Below are positions 1-9,166 of a stretch of DNA of 64,000 nt, piece by piece. Every line of letters starts with the position of its first letter. The stretch's first letter is position 1. This DNA comes from Sphingosinithalassobacter tenebrarum. GTDB taxonomy: Bacteria > Pseudomonadota > Alphaproteobacteria > Sphingomonadales > Sphingomonadaceae. Below the pieces are notes generated by a model. It ran no database searches, had not been told where the DNA came from, and was given only the letters and a program-made list of their open reading frames with translations. The stretch lies in NCBI RefSeq assembly GCF_011057975.1, contig NZ_CP049109.1, positions 62,001-126,000 on the forward strand, written 5' to 3'. The position numbers and the translations under genes are program-made.

Positions 1-825
1 GAAGTGTATCTGAAGGACAATGCCGCGATGGACCAGTATCTGGTCGAGCACGGCATCGGCAATTCGGTGCTCGAAACGCCGCAGGGCACGCGCGCGGGCG
101 ACGATCTGCTCGCGCTGGTCGAACATGCCCGGCGCATGCGCACGCTGATGCGCTATATTCCGCGGCGCTATGATCCCGCCATTGTCGAGGAACTGGCGAT
201 GGGCGGGGTGCTCGATCCCGAAATCAACCGCGACGTGCGCGCCGAACGGCTCGCCCGCGTCGGCGCGGCGCTCGATCGCACCGACGCGGATGCGCGCTGG
301 ACCGCCGAACTGACCGAAGCGGGCAGCTTGCACTTCAAGCGGATCTGGCGCGGCGTGACAGACCACCATGTCATCGAAGCCAGCTTCCTGACATCGGCCG
401 AGGCACGCAAGCTGCACGGCCTTTCGCAGGAACAGGCCGAGGCCTATGCCGGCGTCTCGAAGCTGATCCCGGCCAAGAACGCCAGCACCGAAGAGCCAGA
501 GGAAGTCGCCGAGGGCGAGGAAATCCCGGTGACGGCGGGCAAGGGCGAAGTGCTGGTGTCGCGCCCCAGCCAGTTGCTCGACGGCGTGCTCGCCGCGGGT
601 CGCAAGGGGCTGTCGGTGCAGCGCTACAAGGGGCTGGGCGAAATGAATGCCGAGCAGCTTTGGGAAACCACGCTCGATCCGACCAACCGCTCGATGCTCA
701 AGGTCGCGGTGGACCAGGCCGATGTCGCCGACGAGATCTTCACGCGGCTGATGGGCGACGTCGTCGAACCGCGCCGCGAGTTCATTCAGGACAATGCGCT
801 GAGCGTCGCCAATCTGGACGTGTGA
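1..825 (+). CDS. gyrB: DNA gyrase subunit B, C-terminal part (5' end outside window)
   Basis: The reading frame is open from base 1 and ends at TGA 823-825, giving the last 274 residues of a type II topoisomerase B subunit. The TOPRIM-tail block [17 protein letters not shown] (about residues 206-222 of the fragment), followed by DPTNRSML and a terminus with [11 protein letters not shown], is typical of GyrB, which with GyrA introduces negative supercoils using ATP. An acidic, Glu-rich stretch near residues 160-175 sits in the C-terminal region and looks like a lineage insertion. ParE is the alternative, but the [14 protein letters not shown] ending fits GyrB better. No terminator is seen in the 21 bp before the next gene. 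Confidence 0.95.
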   Translation, partial: EVYLKDNAAMDQYLVEHGIGNSVLETPQGTRAGDDLLALVEHARRMRTLMRYIPRRYDPAIVEELAMGGVLDPEINRDVRAERLARVGAALDRTDADARWTAELTEAGSLHFKRIWRGVTDHHVIEASFLTSAEARKLHGLSQEQAEAYAGVSKLIPAKNASTEEPEEVAEGEEIPVTAGKGEVLVSRPSQLLDGVLAAGRKGLSVQRYKGLGEMNAEQLWETTLDPTNRSMLKVAVDQADVADEIFTRLMGDVVEPRREFIQDNALSVANLDV

Positions 826-846
826 TCGCGGCAAAGGGGGGATGAC

Positions 847-1290
847 ATGCTGATCGCAACGCTGGCGCTGTTGAGCGCGGCGCCCGCAGAGGCGGCGCCC
901 GCGCCGCAGCCGGAGACATTCGCAACGGTCCGGGCGGAAGACCCGGAGCGCTTGGCCGAAGCATTCTTCTCGGCATGGAGCAGTTCGGGAACCGATGCGG
1001 CGCTGGAAATCGTCAACAACGGATTCGCCGCCGTCGCCGGAGCGGGCGCCCCGGCGGAACGCTTTCGTCCCAATATGGAGGCCGCCGTTCGGGCCTATGG
1101 CAAGGTTCAGAAATGGGAAAAGATCAAAAGTGAGCCGCTGGGCACGCTGCTTCGGCGCGACACCTATCTGGTGCAGCACGCCCATTTCGTGACGATCTGG
1201 AAGTTTGTCTTCGGCAACACCGACGAAGGCTGGGTTATCCAGTATTGGGAGTTTTCCGACCAGTTCGGCGAAAACTGGGTGGCGCTGTAG
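847..1290 (+). CDS. Secreted protein of unknown function
   Basis: A 147-residue protein with a probable Sec signal peptide (hydrophobic residues 1-13, then an AEA/A-type cleavage region near residue 17). The rest is a small alpha/beta domain with many aromatic residues near the C-terminus (WKFVFG, WVIQYWEF). I do not recognise the family. A good ribosome site (GGGGGG) lies 5-10 bases before ATG 847. It follows gyrB on the same strand, and a shared transcript is possible but not shown. Confidence 0.7.
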   Translation: MLIATLALLSAAPAEAAPAPQPETFATVRAEDPERLAEAFFSAWSSSGTDAALEIVNNGFAAVAGAGAPAERFRPNMEAAVRAYGKVQKWEKIKSEPLGTLLRRDTYLVQHAHFVTIWKFVFGNTDEGWVIQYWEFSDQFGENWVAL

Positions 1291-1365
1291 ACAGGCCGGG
1301 CCTTTCACGCTTCGGAAAGGGGATGCCGCTATAACCAAGGCATGGGTTTGTGCGGGTATCTTGGC

Positions 1366-1752
1366 ATGAAACTGCGTTTTCCGGTCGTGTTGCTTTCGGC
1401 GCTTTTCCTGTCGGCTTGCGGTGGATCGATGGTGCCGTCGGCACCGAACAGCGCCTCGCATTTCACTGCCGACGGGATCGCCAGCTATTATGGCGACGAA
1501 TATCAGGGGCGGCTGACCGCCAATGGCGAACGCTTCGATCAGAACAAACTGACCGCGGCGCACCGGACCTTGCCGTTCAACACGGTCGTTCGCGTCACCG
1601 ACCCTGCCACCGGCCGTCAGGTCGCGGTGCGGATCAACGATCGCGGCCCCTTCGTCCCCGGCCGCGTGATCGACCTGTCGCGCGCCGCCGCCGAACGGCT
1701 GGGCATCCTCCAGCGCGGCGTCGCGCCGGTGCGGCTCGAAATCCTCGACTGA
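1366..1752 (+). CDS. rlpA: RlpA-like septal lytic transglycosylase lipoprotein
   Basis: A 128-residue lipoprotein: signal sequence with lipobox LSAC (Cys18), then a single double-psi beta-barrel domain. It carries the conserved RlpA blocks [26 protein letters not shown] and RINDRGPF with the catalytic Asp. The family cleaves peptide-free ('naked') glycan strands at the division septum from the outer membrane. The protein is a minimal version because the C-terminal SPOR domain of E. coli RlpA is absent. An in-frame ATG at 1342 would add eight residues that spoil the signal peptide, so 1366 was chosen. It sits just before another peptidoglycan enzyme. Confidence 0.88.
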   Translation: MKLRFPVVLLSALFLSACGGSMVPSAPNSASHFTADGIASYYGDEYQGRLTANGERFDQNKLTAAHRTLPFNTVVRVTDPATGRQVAVRINDRGPFVPGRVIDLSRAAAERLGILQRGVAPVRLEILD

Positions 1753-1845
1753 CCGAAGGTCCGCGCCGCGCAGGATCGTGGCGAAACCGGCAATGTCGTG
1801 CTATTGCCCCATCGGACGGCATGACGTCACATCGGGGGAGTTTCG

Positions 1846-2838
1846 ATGCGGATATTCGGCGGCCGCAAGCGCGTGCTGGCACTGACGGCGGGAGTCGCGA
1901 TGCTGAGCGCGGTGTCGATGGCACAGATGCAGCCGCTGACGCCCGGATCGGTGATCGATGCGGTCGAACGCCTCGAAGCGGGCGATTTCCTCTGGGCGCC
2001 GCAACTCGCGCCGGAAGGGCCGGTGCTGGTGGTCGTCAATCTCGCGACGCAGCGGCTGGTGGTCTATCGCAACGGCGTGCCGATCGGCGTTTCGACCGTT
2101 TCTACCGGCAGGCCCGGCCATCGTACCCCGGTCGGCGTGTTCACAATCTTGCAGAAACGTGTCCGGCATTTCTCCAGCACCTACAACAACGCACCGATGC
2201 CCTATATGCAGCGGCTCACCTGGCGCGGCATCGCGCTGCACGGCGGCAACCTGCCCGGCTATCCCGCTTCGCACGGGTGCATCCGCCTGCCGCATGAATT
2301 CGCGCCGCTGCTGTTCGGTGCCACGGATCTGGGCATGACCGTGGTGATCACCGATCGCGATGAAATGCCGCGGCTCGGACCGGCCCCCGATTTGTTGCAA
2401 CAGGCCGGGCTTCCGGCACCGGCGATGGCAGGGGAGACGCGCTGGCAGCCCGAAGTTTCGCCGACCGGGCCAGTTTCGATCGTGGTGAGCGCGGCGGACC
2501 GGCGCGTGATCGTGCTGCGCAACGGCATCGAGATCGGCACGGCGCCGGTTACGATCGCCGAGCCGGTGGAGCGGGTCAGCGCCTATGCGCTGCAATCGAT
2601 CGACGCGTCGGGCTATCACTGGCTGCGCGTACCGCTCCCGGGGGACGAAACCGACCTGGCCCTGACTGCAGACGCGGAAGAGGGGGAACGTTTCCACGTG
2701 TCGGACGATTTTCGACGTGCGGTCGGCACGGTGGCCGTGCCCGGAACGACGGTGGTGGTGATGCCCGATTCACTAACGCGCGGCGCGACGGGCACGCCGA
2801 TGACCGTGATCGAGGACGAAACCGCGCCGACGGGATGA
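1846..2838 (+). CDS. L,D-transpeptidase (YkuD domain), secreted
   Basis: A 330-residue protein with a signal peptide (hydrophobic residues 10-26). The YkuD catalytic domain spans about residues 57-165 and carries the motif HGCIRLP at 143-149 (catalytic Cys145) plus the upstream HGG. Such enzymes form 3-3 peptidoglycan cross-links or attach lipoproteins to the wall. Residues 190-330 form a second module that again begins with a 'VSIVVSAADRRVIVLRNG' segment resembling the start of the YkuD fold (residues 60-78), but it has no catalytic Cys, so it may be a degenerate repeat. The ribosome site GGGGGAG lies before ATG 1846. Confidence 0.88.
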   Translation: MRIFGGRKRVLALTAGVAMLSAVSMAQMQPLTPGSVIDAVERLEAGDFLWAPQLAPEGPVLVVVNLATQRLVVYRNGVPIGVSTVSTGRPGHRTPVGVFTILQKRVRHFSSTYNNAPMPYMQRLTWRGIALHGGNLPGYPASHGCIRLPHEFAPLLFGATDLGMTVVITDRDEMPRLGPAPDLLQQAGLPAPAMAGETRWQPEVSPTGPVSIVVSAADRRVIVLRNGIEIGTAPVTIAEPVERVSAYALQSIDASGYHWLRVPLPGDETDLALTADAEEGERFHVSDDFRRAVGTVAVPGTTVVVMPDSLTRGATGTPMTVIEDETAPTG

Positions 2839-2889
2839 ACCGCAACTCGGTTCGATGACGGCGGTGCCATTGACCCGGGAGTTTTTGCA

Positions 2890-5580
2890 ATGCAGCAAGA
2901 AGCGATGGCTGCTCGTCCACCGATCGCGAACAATCCCGACATCCGGTTTCTCGGACGCCTGCTGGGCGATGTGATTCGCGGCTATGGCGGCGAAGAGTTG
3001 TTCAAGCGCATCGAATATATTCGCGCCACGTCGGTCGATCGGCATCGCGGCGTCGCGGGGGCCCATGCGATCGATCCGGGGCTCGACCGGCTGACGCTCG
3101 ACGAGACGCTCGATTTCACGCGCGGATTCATGCTGTTCTCGATGCTGGCCAATCTCGCCGAGGACCGGCAGGGGCTTAGCGTCAAGGAAGAAGCCGATAT
3201 CGACGGCACGCTGGCCGCGCTTGCAGAGCATGGCATTGATCGCAAGGCGGTGCTGGCGCTGCTCGACCACGCGCTGATCGTACCGGTGCTCACCGCGCAC
3301 CCGACGGAAGTGCGCCGCAAGTCGATGATCGACCACAAGAACCGCATCGCCGAGCTGATGGTGCTCAAGGATCGCGGGCTCGAGGAAACGCCCGACGGTG
3401 ACAAGATCGACGAAGCGATCCTGCGCCAGATCGCGCTCTTGTGGCAAACGCGCGTGCTGCGCCGGGAGAAGCTGGGCGTTTCGGACGAAGTCGAAACCGC
3501 GCTTTCCTATCTGCGCGACGTGTTCCTGCCCACGCTTCCGGCGCTCTATTCGCAATGGGATCGCGCACTGGGCGAACGCACCCCCAGTTTCCTGCGCCCG
3601 GGGAGCTGGATCGGCGGCGATCGCGACGGCAATCCGTTCGTCACTGCCGAATCGATGCGCAACGCGCTGGCCCGCGCCTGTGAAACCGTGTTGGTCCATT
3701 ACCTCCAGTCCGTCCACGCGCTCGGCGCGGAGCTGTCGATCTCGGCCACGCTCGCCGATGTCGATCCGGCGGTAATCGCACTGGCCGAAGCAAGCGGCGA
3801 TACCGCGCCCAGCCGCGAGGACGAGCCATATCGACGGGCCATTTCGGGGATTTACGCGCGGCTTTCCGCCACGCATCGCGCGCTGGTCGGCAAGGAGCCG
3901 CCACGCCCTTCGACATTGCCGGGCGAGCCCTATGCGACGCCGGGCGAACTGCGCGACGATCTTACCGCCATCGCCCGCGCGCTTGCCGATCACGCCGGTG
4001 GCACGCTGTCGACCGGCGGCAAGCTGGGACGGCTGATCCGCGCGGTGGAAACCTTCGGCTTTCATCTCGCTACGCTCGACATGCGCCAGAACAGCGCGGT
4101 GCATGAGCGTGTCGTTGCCGAACTGCTCAAATGGTCAGGCGTCGAATCGGACTATCTCGCGCTCGACGAGGATGCGCGCGTCGCGCTGCTGCGCCGCGAG
4201 CTCGCCAGTCCGCGCCTGCTGACCAGTCCCTATGCCGAATATTCGGACGAGACCGCGAGCGAGCTCGCCATCGTTCGCGAAGCCGCCGCGAGCCATGACA
4301 AATATGGCCGGGCGTGCATCACCAACTACATCGTTTCGATGTCGGAATCGGTGTCCGACCTGCTCGAAGTCCATGTGCTGCTCAAGGAAGCCGGGCTATA
4401 CGTTCCCGGCGAGGAACCGCAAGCGCACATCATGGCGGTGCCGCTGTTCGAAACCGTCGCCGATCTGGAGGCGGCGCCGGAGATCATGTCGCAATGGCTC
4501 TCGATGCCCGAAGTGCAGGCGATCAACGCCGCGCGCGGGCATCAGGAAGTGATGATCGGCTATTCCGATTCGAACAAGGATGGCGGCTACCTCACGTCGA
4601 CCTGGCAGCTTTCGCGGGGATCGACCGCGCTGGCGCCGGTGTTCGAACAGGCCAATGTGTCGATGCAGCTCTTCCACGGGCGCGGCGGCGCGGTGGGACG
4701 CGGCGGCGGATCGGCCTTTGCGGCGATTCGCGCGCAACCGCCGGGAACGGTGCAGGGCCGCATCCGCATCACCGAACAGGGCGAGGTGATCGCCGCCAAA
4801 TATGGCACGCGCGCCAGCGCCTCGGCCAATCTCGAGACGATGACGTCGGCGACGCTGCTCGCCAGCCTCGAACCCGAAAAGCTGAGCCAGCCCGATTACG
4901 AGCGGTTCTCGAGCGCAATGGACCAGCTTTCGGACGCGGCGTTCCGCGCCTATCGCGGGCTCGTCTATGAAACCGAAGGCTTCAAGACCTTCTTCCGCCA
5001 GATGACACCGATCAGCGAGATCAGCGGCCTCAAGATCGGATCGCGTCCGGCGAGCCGCAAGAAATCCGACGCGATCGAGGATCTGCGCGCGATCCCCTGG
5101 GTGTTCAGCTGGGCGCAGGCGCGGGTCATGCTGCCCGGATGGTATGGCGTCGGGCAGGCGATCGAGGCCTTCCCCGACAAGGGGCTGCTGCGCGAAATGG
5201 CTGCCGGCTGGCCGCTCTTCGCCGCTACGCTCGACAATATGGAGCAAGTGCTTGCCAAGTCCGACATGGGCATTGCCCAGCACTATGCCGCGCTGGTGGA
5301 GGATCGGGACATGGCCGAAACCATCTTCGGCCGGATCCGCGGCGGATGGCAGGCAACGCACGACGGATTGCTGACGATCACGCGCCAGACGCGCCTGCTG
5401 GAAAGACACCCGCGGCTCGAAGCGTCGATCCTCCTGCGCCTTCCCTATATCGAGCCGCTAAACCTGCTGCAGATCGAATTGCTCAAGCGGCATCGCGCGG
5501 GTGAGGACGACCCCCGGATCGGCGAAGGCATCCTGTTGTCGATCAACGCCATCGCGACTGCGCTGCGCAACAGCGGCTGA
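2890..5580 (+). CDS. ppc: Phosphoenolpyruvate carboxylase
   Basis: An 896-residue enzyme of normal family length that makes oxaloacetate from PEP and bicarbonate to refill the TCA cycle. Visible signatures are the catalytic-His block VLTAHPTEVRRK (His137), GGDRDGNP near 240, the glycine-rich loop FHGRGGAVGRGGG near residue 595, and the IPWVFSWAQ/RVMLPGWYG block. The C-terminus is the expected hydrophobic LRNSG. A GGGAG ribosome site lies about 8 bases before ATG 2890. It stands alone between the L,D-transpeptidase gene (same strand) and a convergent thioesterase gene 6 bp away. Confidence 0.97.
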   Translation: MQQEAMAARPPIANNPDIRFLGRLLGDVIRGYGGEELFKRIEYIRATSVDRHRGVAGAHAIDPGLDRLTLDETLDFTRGFMLFSMLANLAEDRQGLSVKEEADIDGTLAALAEHGIDRKAVLALLDHALIVPVLTAHPTEVRRKSMIDHKNRIAELMVLKDRGLEETPDGDKIDEAILRQIALLWQTRVLRREKLGVSDEVETALSYLRDVFLPTLPALYSQWDRALGERTPSFLRPGSWIGGDRDGNPFVTAESMRNALARACETVLVHYLQSVHALGAELSISATLADVDPAVIALAEASGDTAPSREDEPYRRAISGIYARLSATHRALVGKEPPRPSTLPGEPYATPGELRDDLTAIARALADHAGGTLSTGGKLGRLIRAVETFGFHLATLDMRQNSAVHERVVAELLKWSGVESDYLALDEDARVALLRRELASPRLLTSPYAEYSDETASELAIVREAAASHDKYGRACITNYIVSMSESVSDLLEVHVLLKEAGLYVPGEEPQAHIMAVPLFETVADLEAAPEIMSQWLSMPEVQAINAARGHQEVMIGYSDSNKDGGYLTSTWQLSRGSTALAPVFEQANVSMQLFHGRGGAVGRGGGSAFAAIRAQPPGTVQGRIRITEQGEVIAAKYGTRASASANLETMTSATLLASLEPEKLSQPDYERFSSAMDQLSDAAFRAYRGLVYETEGFKTFFRQMTPISEISGLKIGSRPASRKKSDAIEDLRAIPWVFSWAQARVMLPGWYGVGQAIEAFPDKGLLREMAAGWPLFAATLDNMEQVLAKSDMGIAQHYAALVEDRDMAETIFGRIRGGWQATHDGLLTITRQTRLLERHPRLEASILLRLPYIEPLNLLQIELLKRHRAGEDDPRIGEGILLSINAIATALRNSG

Positions 5581-5586
5581 ACGGCG

Positions 5587-5982
5587 TCAGGCCTCGAGGA
5601 AGGGCGCGGCGATATCGTCGCGTACCCGCATCAGTCTTCCGCTTTGCCGGTCGATCAGCGCCCAGGTGGTCTTGGCCTCGACGCGAACGCGGCCATCCTC
5701 GCCGGTGAAGCGCATGTGGCGATCGAATCGCGCGCCGCGCGGCGGCTCCTGCACCCAGGTTTCGGCAGTCACGGTCTCGCCCGCCCGAACATTGCCGCGA
5801 TAATCGATCTCGTGCCGCGTCACGACCCAGATATAGGCCTCACGATGCTCGGGCGGCGCGACCGCGTTCCAGTGCGCCACCGCGACATCCTGAATCCAGG
5901 CGACCCAGACGGCGTTGTTGACGTGCCCCAATTCGTCGATGTCCTCGGGGCCGGCCGTGATCTGTCTGGTAAAGCGTGTCAT
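5587..5982 (-). CDS. Acyl-CoA thioesterase, hotdog fold (4HBT family)
   Basis: A 131-residue hotdog-fold protein. The motif DELGHVNNAVWVAWIQD near the N-terminus is the standard active-site helix of 4HBT/YbgC-type thioesterases, with the Asp/Glu and His of the family. A strand motif HEIDYRGNV follows. It hydrolyses acyl-CoA thioesters; the substrate cannot be read from sequence. The start was set at ATG 5982 because upstream in-frame codons encode an Arg-rich, non-conserved stretch overlapping the neighbouring lipoprotein gene. It ends 6 bp from the end of ppc (convergent). Confidence 0.85.
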   Translation of the reverse strand: MTRFTRQITAGPEDIDELGHVNNAVWVAWIQDVAVAHWNAVAPPEHREAYIWVVTRHEIDYRGNVRAGETVTAETWVQEPPRGARFDRHMRFTGEDGRVRVEAKTTWALIDRQSGRLMRVRDDIAAPFLEA

Positions 5983-6013
5983 GCCGCCAGCATAGCGTGC
6001 GCGAAGTCCGGTG

Positions 6014-6637
6014 CTACTCGGCAACGCTTTCATTGCCGAGAATCTCGGCAACCGCTTCCGTTTCCTCGCGCGCCGGATGCGCGTCGAGGTCGCTCGACCA
6101 GATACGCCAGCTGCGATCCTCCTCGGTCGTTCCGGGAATTTCGGCATTGCGGTGGAGCGTTACCGGGCCCTGCAGGCGGAAGGGGCGGTCTGCGTCCTTC
6201 AGCGTGCCGGTCACGACCACCGGGATGGTGACGTAGCGATTGCCCGCTCCGGCATCGATCCGACCCGGCGTGCCGATTTCGGCCGAATAGCTGCGGTATT
6301 TGGCGAAGCCGGCGCCGAATTCCTCGACGCTCATGCCCGATCTGGCGCCGCGATCGTCCCATAGTTGCCACGCGGCGCTGTAATCGCCTTGTCCGATTGC
6401 GGCAAAATAGCGCACCAGGACGTCCACGGCCGCTTCCGCACCGGCCGCGTAGGCGTCGGATCCGGTTTGCGCTGGAACGCCCGGTACCTCGCCACCGGCA
6501 TTACCCGTGACGCCCGCCGCCGCAACCGCTGCAACGGAATCCATGCCGTTGGCCGGGACGGCGTTTTCCTCGCTTGCCGGTTGCTGCGAACAGGCTGCGA
6601 CGAGAAACAGGATCGGCAAGGCAATCGGACCGCGCAT
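6014..6637 (-). CDS. Lipoprotein of unknown function
   Basis: A 207-residue predicted lipoprotein: residues 1-15 form a signal peptide ending in lipobox VAAC. A low-complexity Ala/Gly linker (about 25-60) precedes a globular domain beginning AAVDVLVRYFAAIGQGDYSAAW, which resembles an NTF2-like/SnoaL helix pattern. Function is not recognisable. The start at 6637 is set by a GGGGGAAA ribosome site directly upstream; an earlier in-frame ATG at 6667 lacks one. It is transcribed towards the thioesterase gene, with a 31-bp gap. Confidence 0.7.
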   Translation of the reverse strand: MRGPIALPILFLVAACSQQPASEENAVPANGMDSVAAVAAAGVTGNAGGEVPGVPAQTGSDAYAAGAEAAVDVLVRYFAAIGQGDYSAAWQLWDDRGARSGMSVEEFGAGFAKYRSYSAEIGTPGRIDAGAGNRYVTIPVVVTGTLKDADRPFRLQGPVTLHRNAEIPGTTEEDRSWRIWSSDLDAHPAREETEAVAEILGNESVAE

Positions 6638-6761
6638 CTTTTCCCCCGGCAAGGTAACTTCGGGCACGAACGCGGCCTGGCGTTCATGCGTTCCGGCTCA
6701 ATAGGCCATTGCGGGATTGCCGACAAAGCCGAGGCTCAAGATCGCGTAACGCTGCACGACG

Positions 6762-7115
6762 TCAGGGTTCGAGCGCGCTTTCATCGCTCGGATCAAGCGC
6801 GGCACGCAATTCGGACCCAGAGACGTCCTTGTTGTCGTAGTCGGCCTGGATCTCGTCCTCTTCGCGATCCTCGACATCGAGCCGAGACGCAGGATTTTCC
6901 TGCGCGAGTTCGGCGTCGAACATCTCGCCCGAGGCGTCTTCCTCCTCATTGTCGATCTCTTCGCCGTAATCGGGATCGAGATCGGTCTGGGTGGCGCCGT
7001 CATTGGGGCCGCCGCGCGTGGTTTCGAGATATTCGGCACGCTGGCTTTCGTCATAGCCGTCTTCGTCATAGCCGTCGTCGCCGGGGCCGCGCCCCGACAC
7101 CTGATGACCGCCCAT
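6762..7115 (-). CDS. Small, very acidic protein of unknown function
   Basis: A 117-residue protein in which about one third of residues are Asp or Glu. It has no Cys, no signal peptide and no membrane segment. It opens with Gly-rich MGGHQVSGRG, has a small internal repeat (GYDED / GYDES), an Asp/Glu-only cluster near residues 52-60, and a second acidic cluster near 82-88. ATG 7115 has a TGAGG ribosome site. The composition suggests disorder or binding to basic partners, but no family is recognised. The other minus-strand frame over this region is a Thr/Arg-rich shadow. Confidence 0.6.
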   Translation of the reverse strand: MGGHQVSGRGPGDDGYDEDGYDESQRAEYLETTRGGPNDGATQTDLDPDYGEEIDNEEEDASGEMFDAELAQENPASRLDVEDREEDEIQADYDNKDVSGSELRAALDPSDESALEP

Positions 7116-7213
7116 GGCAAACCTCACATATTGCTTCCGCCGCCCGATTGCGCCGGTGGGATTCGAACGGGGCAGTCCCGAGTCGCGTTCCCCGCGATGC
7201 GACGAAATGCCGG

Positions 7214-8455
7214 TCAATTGTGCCGGAACAGCCGCCCCTTTTCGGTGATCAGGATCGCGGCGAGCGCGACCAGCCCGAAAAGGACGAATCCAATAAACAA
7301 CGGCACAGTGGTCCCGTCGAAGAACTGCCCGGTAACCGCCCCGCCGATCGCACCGCCCAGAGTCATAACGAAGCCCTGGAAACTTGAGGCAGTGCCCGCG
7401 ATCGGCCCCATATTCTCCATCGCCATCGCCGAGAAATTTGCATTGGCAAGGCCGAAGCACGCCATCAGCACCGCCTGGAGCAGCGTGAAGCTCCACAGCG
7501 TCTCCTGCCCGAACGCAGCGAGCACCAGATGGCCCGCGGCAATGCCGGTCATCGCGAGCAGCGCGGTATGCGAAATGCGCCGCGTGCCGAAATGCATCAC
7601 GATCCGCGAATTGACGAAGCTGCTGACCGACATCGTGCCCGCGACCGCGCCGAACACGACGATCAGCAGGTCGGGACGCTCGAATATGTCGAACACGATC
7701 TGCTGGATCGACGCGATGAACCCGAACAGGCCCGCGGCCATTGCCGTGCTCGCAATGGTATAGCCGATCAGATAGCGATCGCGCGTGACGCGGCGATACC
7801 GCGCGATCAGACCGCGCAGATCGAGGCTCGATCGCGCTTCGGCATGATGGGTTTCGGGCATGCGCAGCAGGAACCAGACCAGCGCGAGCAGCGTCAGCAA
7901 CCCGATGCCGTAGAAGATGAAGCGCCAGTTTCCGGTGAGCGCCAGCACCGCCTGTCCGAACGCCGGAGCGAGGATCGGCGTCGCCATGAACAGCATGAAG
8001 GCGAGGCTCATCACCTTCGCCATTGCCCGGCCCGAATAACAGTCGCGCACCACCGCCACGATCACCACCCGCGCCGCGGCAACCGAAGCGCCGCTCGCCG
8101 CGCGGGCCAGCAATATCGCAGTGAAGCTGCCCGATACCGCGCAGGCAATACTCCCCAGCACATAGGCGAGCAGGCCGATCGCCAGCACCGGCTTGCGCCC
8201 GAACCTGTCGGACAAGGGGCCGTAGATCAGATGGGCGAGACCATAGCCGATCAGGAAGGCGGTGATGATGAACTGGCGCTCGTTATCGCCGGGAATGTTG
8301 AGACTATCTCCGATCGCAGGCAGCGCGGGCAGCATCGCATCGATGCCCAGCGCGGACAGGCCCATCATCATCGCGACGATCGCAACGAACTCGCCAAAGC
8401 GAAGCGGCGCGCCATCCCGGGGGGCGGCGGTGACAGGCGTGGCAGGCTGATCCAT
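7214..8455 (-). CDS. MFS drug-resistance transporter, Bcr/CflA type
   Basis: A 413-residue inner-membrane protein with about 12 hydrophobic segments. The loop 2-3 signature GPLSDRFGRKPVL is diagnostic of the major facilitator superfamily, and the order GIDAMLPALPAIGDSL in TM1 plus the SARAASGASVAAARVVIVAVVRD-like TM4 region fits the Bcr/CflA proton-drug antiporter group (exporters of bicyclomycin, chloramphenicol and similar compounds). ATG 8455 was preferred over a GTG at 8491, which abuts its own purine run. The protein is transcribed alone and divergently from a lipoprotein gene. Confidence 0.88.
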   Translation of the reverse strand: MDQPATPVTAAPRDGAPLRFGEFVAIVAMMMGLSALGIDAMLPALPAIGDSLNIPGDNERQFIITAFLIGYGLAHLIYGPLSDRFGRKPVLAIGLLAYVLGSIACAVSGSFTAILLARAASGASVAAARVVIVAVVRDCYSGRAMAKVMSLAFMLFMATPILAPAFGQAVLALTGNWRFIFYGIGLLTLLALVWFLLRMPETHHAEARSSLDLRGLIARYRRVTRDRYLIGYTIASTAMAAGLFGFIASIQQIVFDIFERPDLLIVVFGAVAGTMSVSSFVNSRIVMHFGTRRISHTALLAMTGIAAGHLVLAAFGQETLWSFTLLQAVLMACFGLANANFSAMAMENMGPIAGTASSFQGFVMTLGGAIGGAVTGQFFDGTTVPLFIGFVLFGLVALAAILITEKGRLFRHN

Positions 8456-8520
8456 GCCGCTGCCAATGGCCGATAGCCGGCACCACGTCACCCCCTAACT
8501 CGGTGCCGCCCGCTCTTTTG

Positions 8521-8549
8521 TTGACGTTCGCCGCGAATGGCCGTAGTGT
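8521..8549 (+). promoter_or_regulatory. Possible sigma-70 promoter for the lipoprotein gene at 8583
   Basis: TTGACG at 8521-8526 and TAGTGT at 8544-8549 are separated by 17 bp, and the next gene starts about 30 bp downstream. The -35 box is good, the -10 box weak. The placement between divergent genes is sensible, but the call rests on inspection only. Confidence 0.3.
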
Positions 8550-8582
8550 ATTGTACTGATAACACGCTTATGGAGTTGCCCG

Positions 8583-9098
8583 ATGATCCGCCCCGCGCTT
8601 CCGCTGGTCCTTCTGCTGCCGCTCGCCGCATGCGGAATGGGCGACGACGAATCGACCGAGGGCAACGCCACGACATTCTCGATCCACGCCCAGTCGGACG
8701 AAGGCAACACCACGATCACGGGCGACGGCGGCAAGGTGGGGATCCGAATCCCCGGCTTCGAGGGAACGATCGACATCCCCGGGTTCCAGCTGAAATCCGA
8801 CGATCTCGATATTGACGGCGTCAAACTCTATCCCGGCACCACGATCACGCATTTCGGCATCCGCGCCGATGATCGCGGCAATCGTGACAGCGGTTCGGTC
8901 GATTTCGAATTCGTCAGTCCGGCAGGGCGCGAAGCGGTGGTCGAATGGTTCCGCGAACGCTTTGCCGAAGAGGATATGACGGTCGCGCAGACAGAGCAGG
9001 GCTTTACCGGAACGACCAGCGATGATGATCACTTCACGCTGACGCTGACCGCCGATGGCGACGAAAAAACCCAGGGGAAATTCACAATAGGCGACTGA
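8583..9098 (+). CDS. Lipoprotein of unknown function
   Basis: A 171-residue predicted lipoprotein with signal peptide and lipobox LAAC (Cys17). After an acidic linker it shows a beta-rich region with repeated short motifs (RIPGFEG, DIPGFQL, then DDLDIDGVKLYPG), and an alpha/beta C-terminal half with a helix REAVVEWFRERFAEED. I know no name for the family. A GGAG ribosome site lies 8 bases before ATG 8583. It is divergent from the MFS gene and followed by an oxygenase gene after 68 bp. Confidence 0.7.
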   Translation: MIRPALPLVLLLPLAACGMGDDESTEGNATTFSIHAQSDEGNTTITGDGGKVGIRIPGFEGTIDIPGFQLKSDDLDIDGVKLYPGTTITHFGIRADDRGNRDSGSVDFEFVSPAGREAVVEWFRERFAEEDMTVAQTEQGFTGTTSDDDHFTLTLTADGDEKTQGKFTIGD

Positions 9099-9166
9099 CC
9101 TTGTGAGGCGGTAGCGGCGCGGGGTATCCTAGGCTTTTGACAAGCCTCCCCGTTGGAGTCGCATTC

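Noticed and set aside
2773..4104. A long minus-strand open frame inside ppc
   Set aside because: It overlaps a textbook PEP carboxylase and has shadow-like composition with no domain.
7151..7168. tRNA-like T-loop on the minus strand (GTTCGAATCCCACC)
   Set aside because: The flanking bases do not form the 5-bp T-stem, and no acceptor, D or anticodon arm can be drawn around it.
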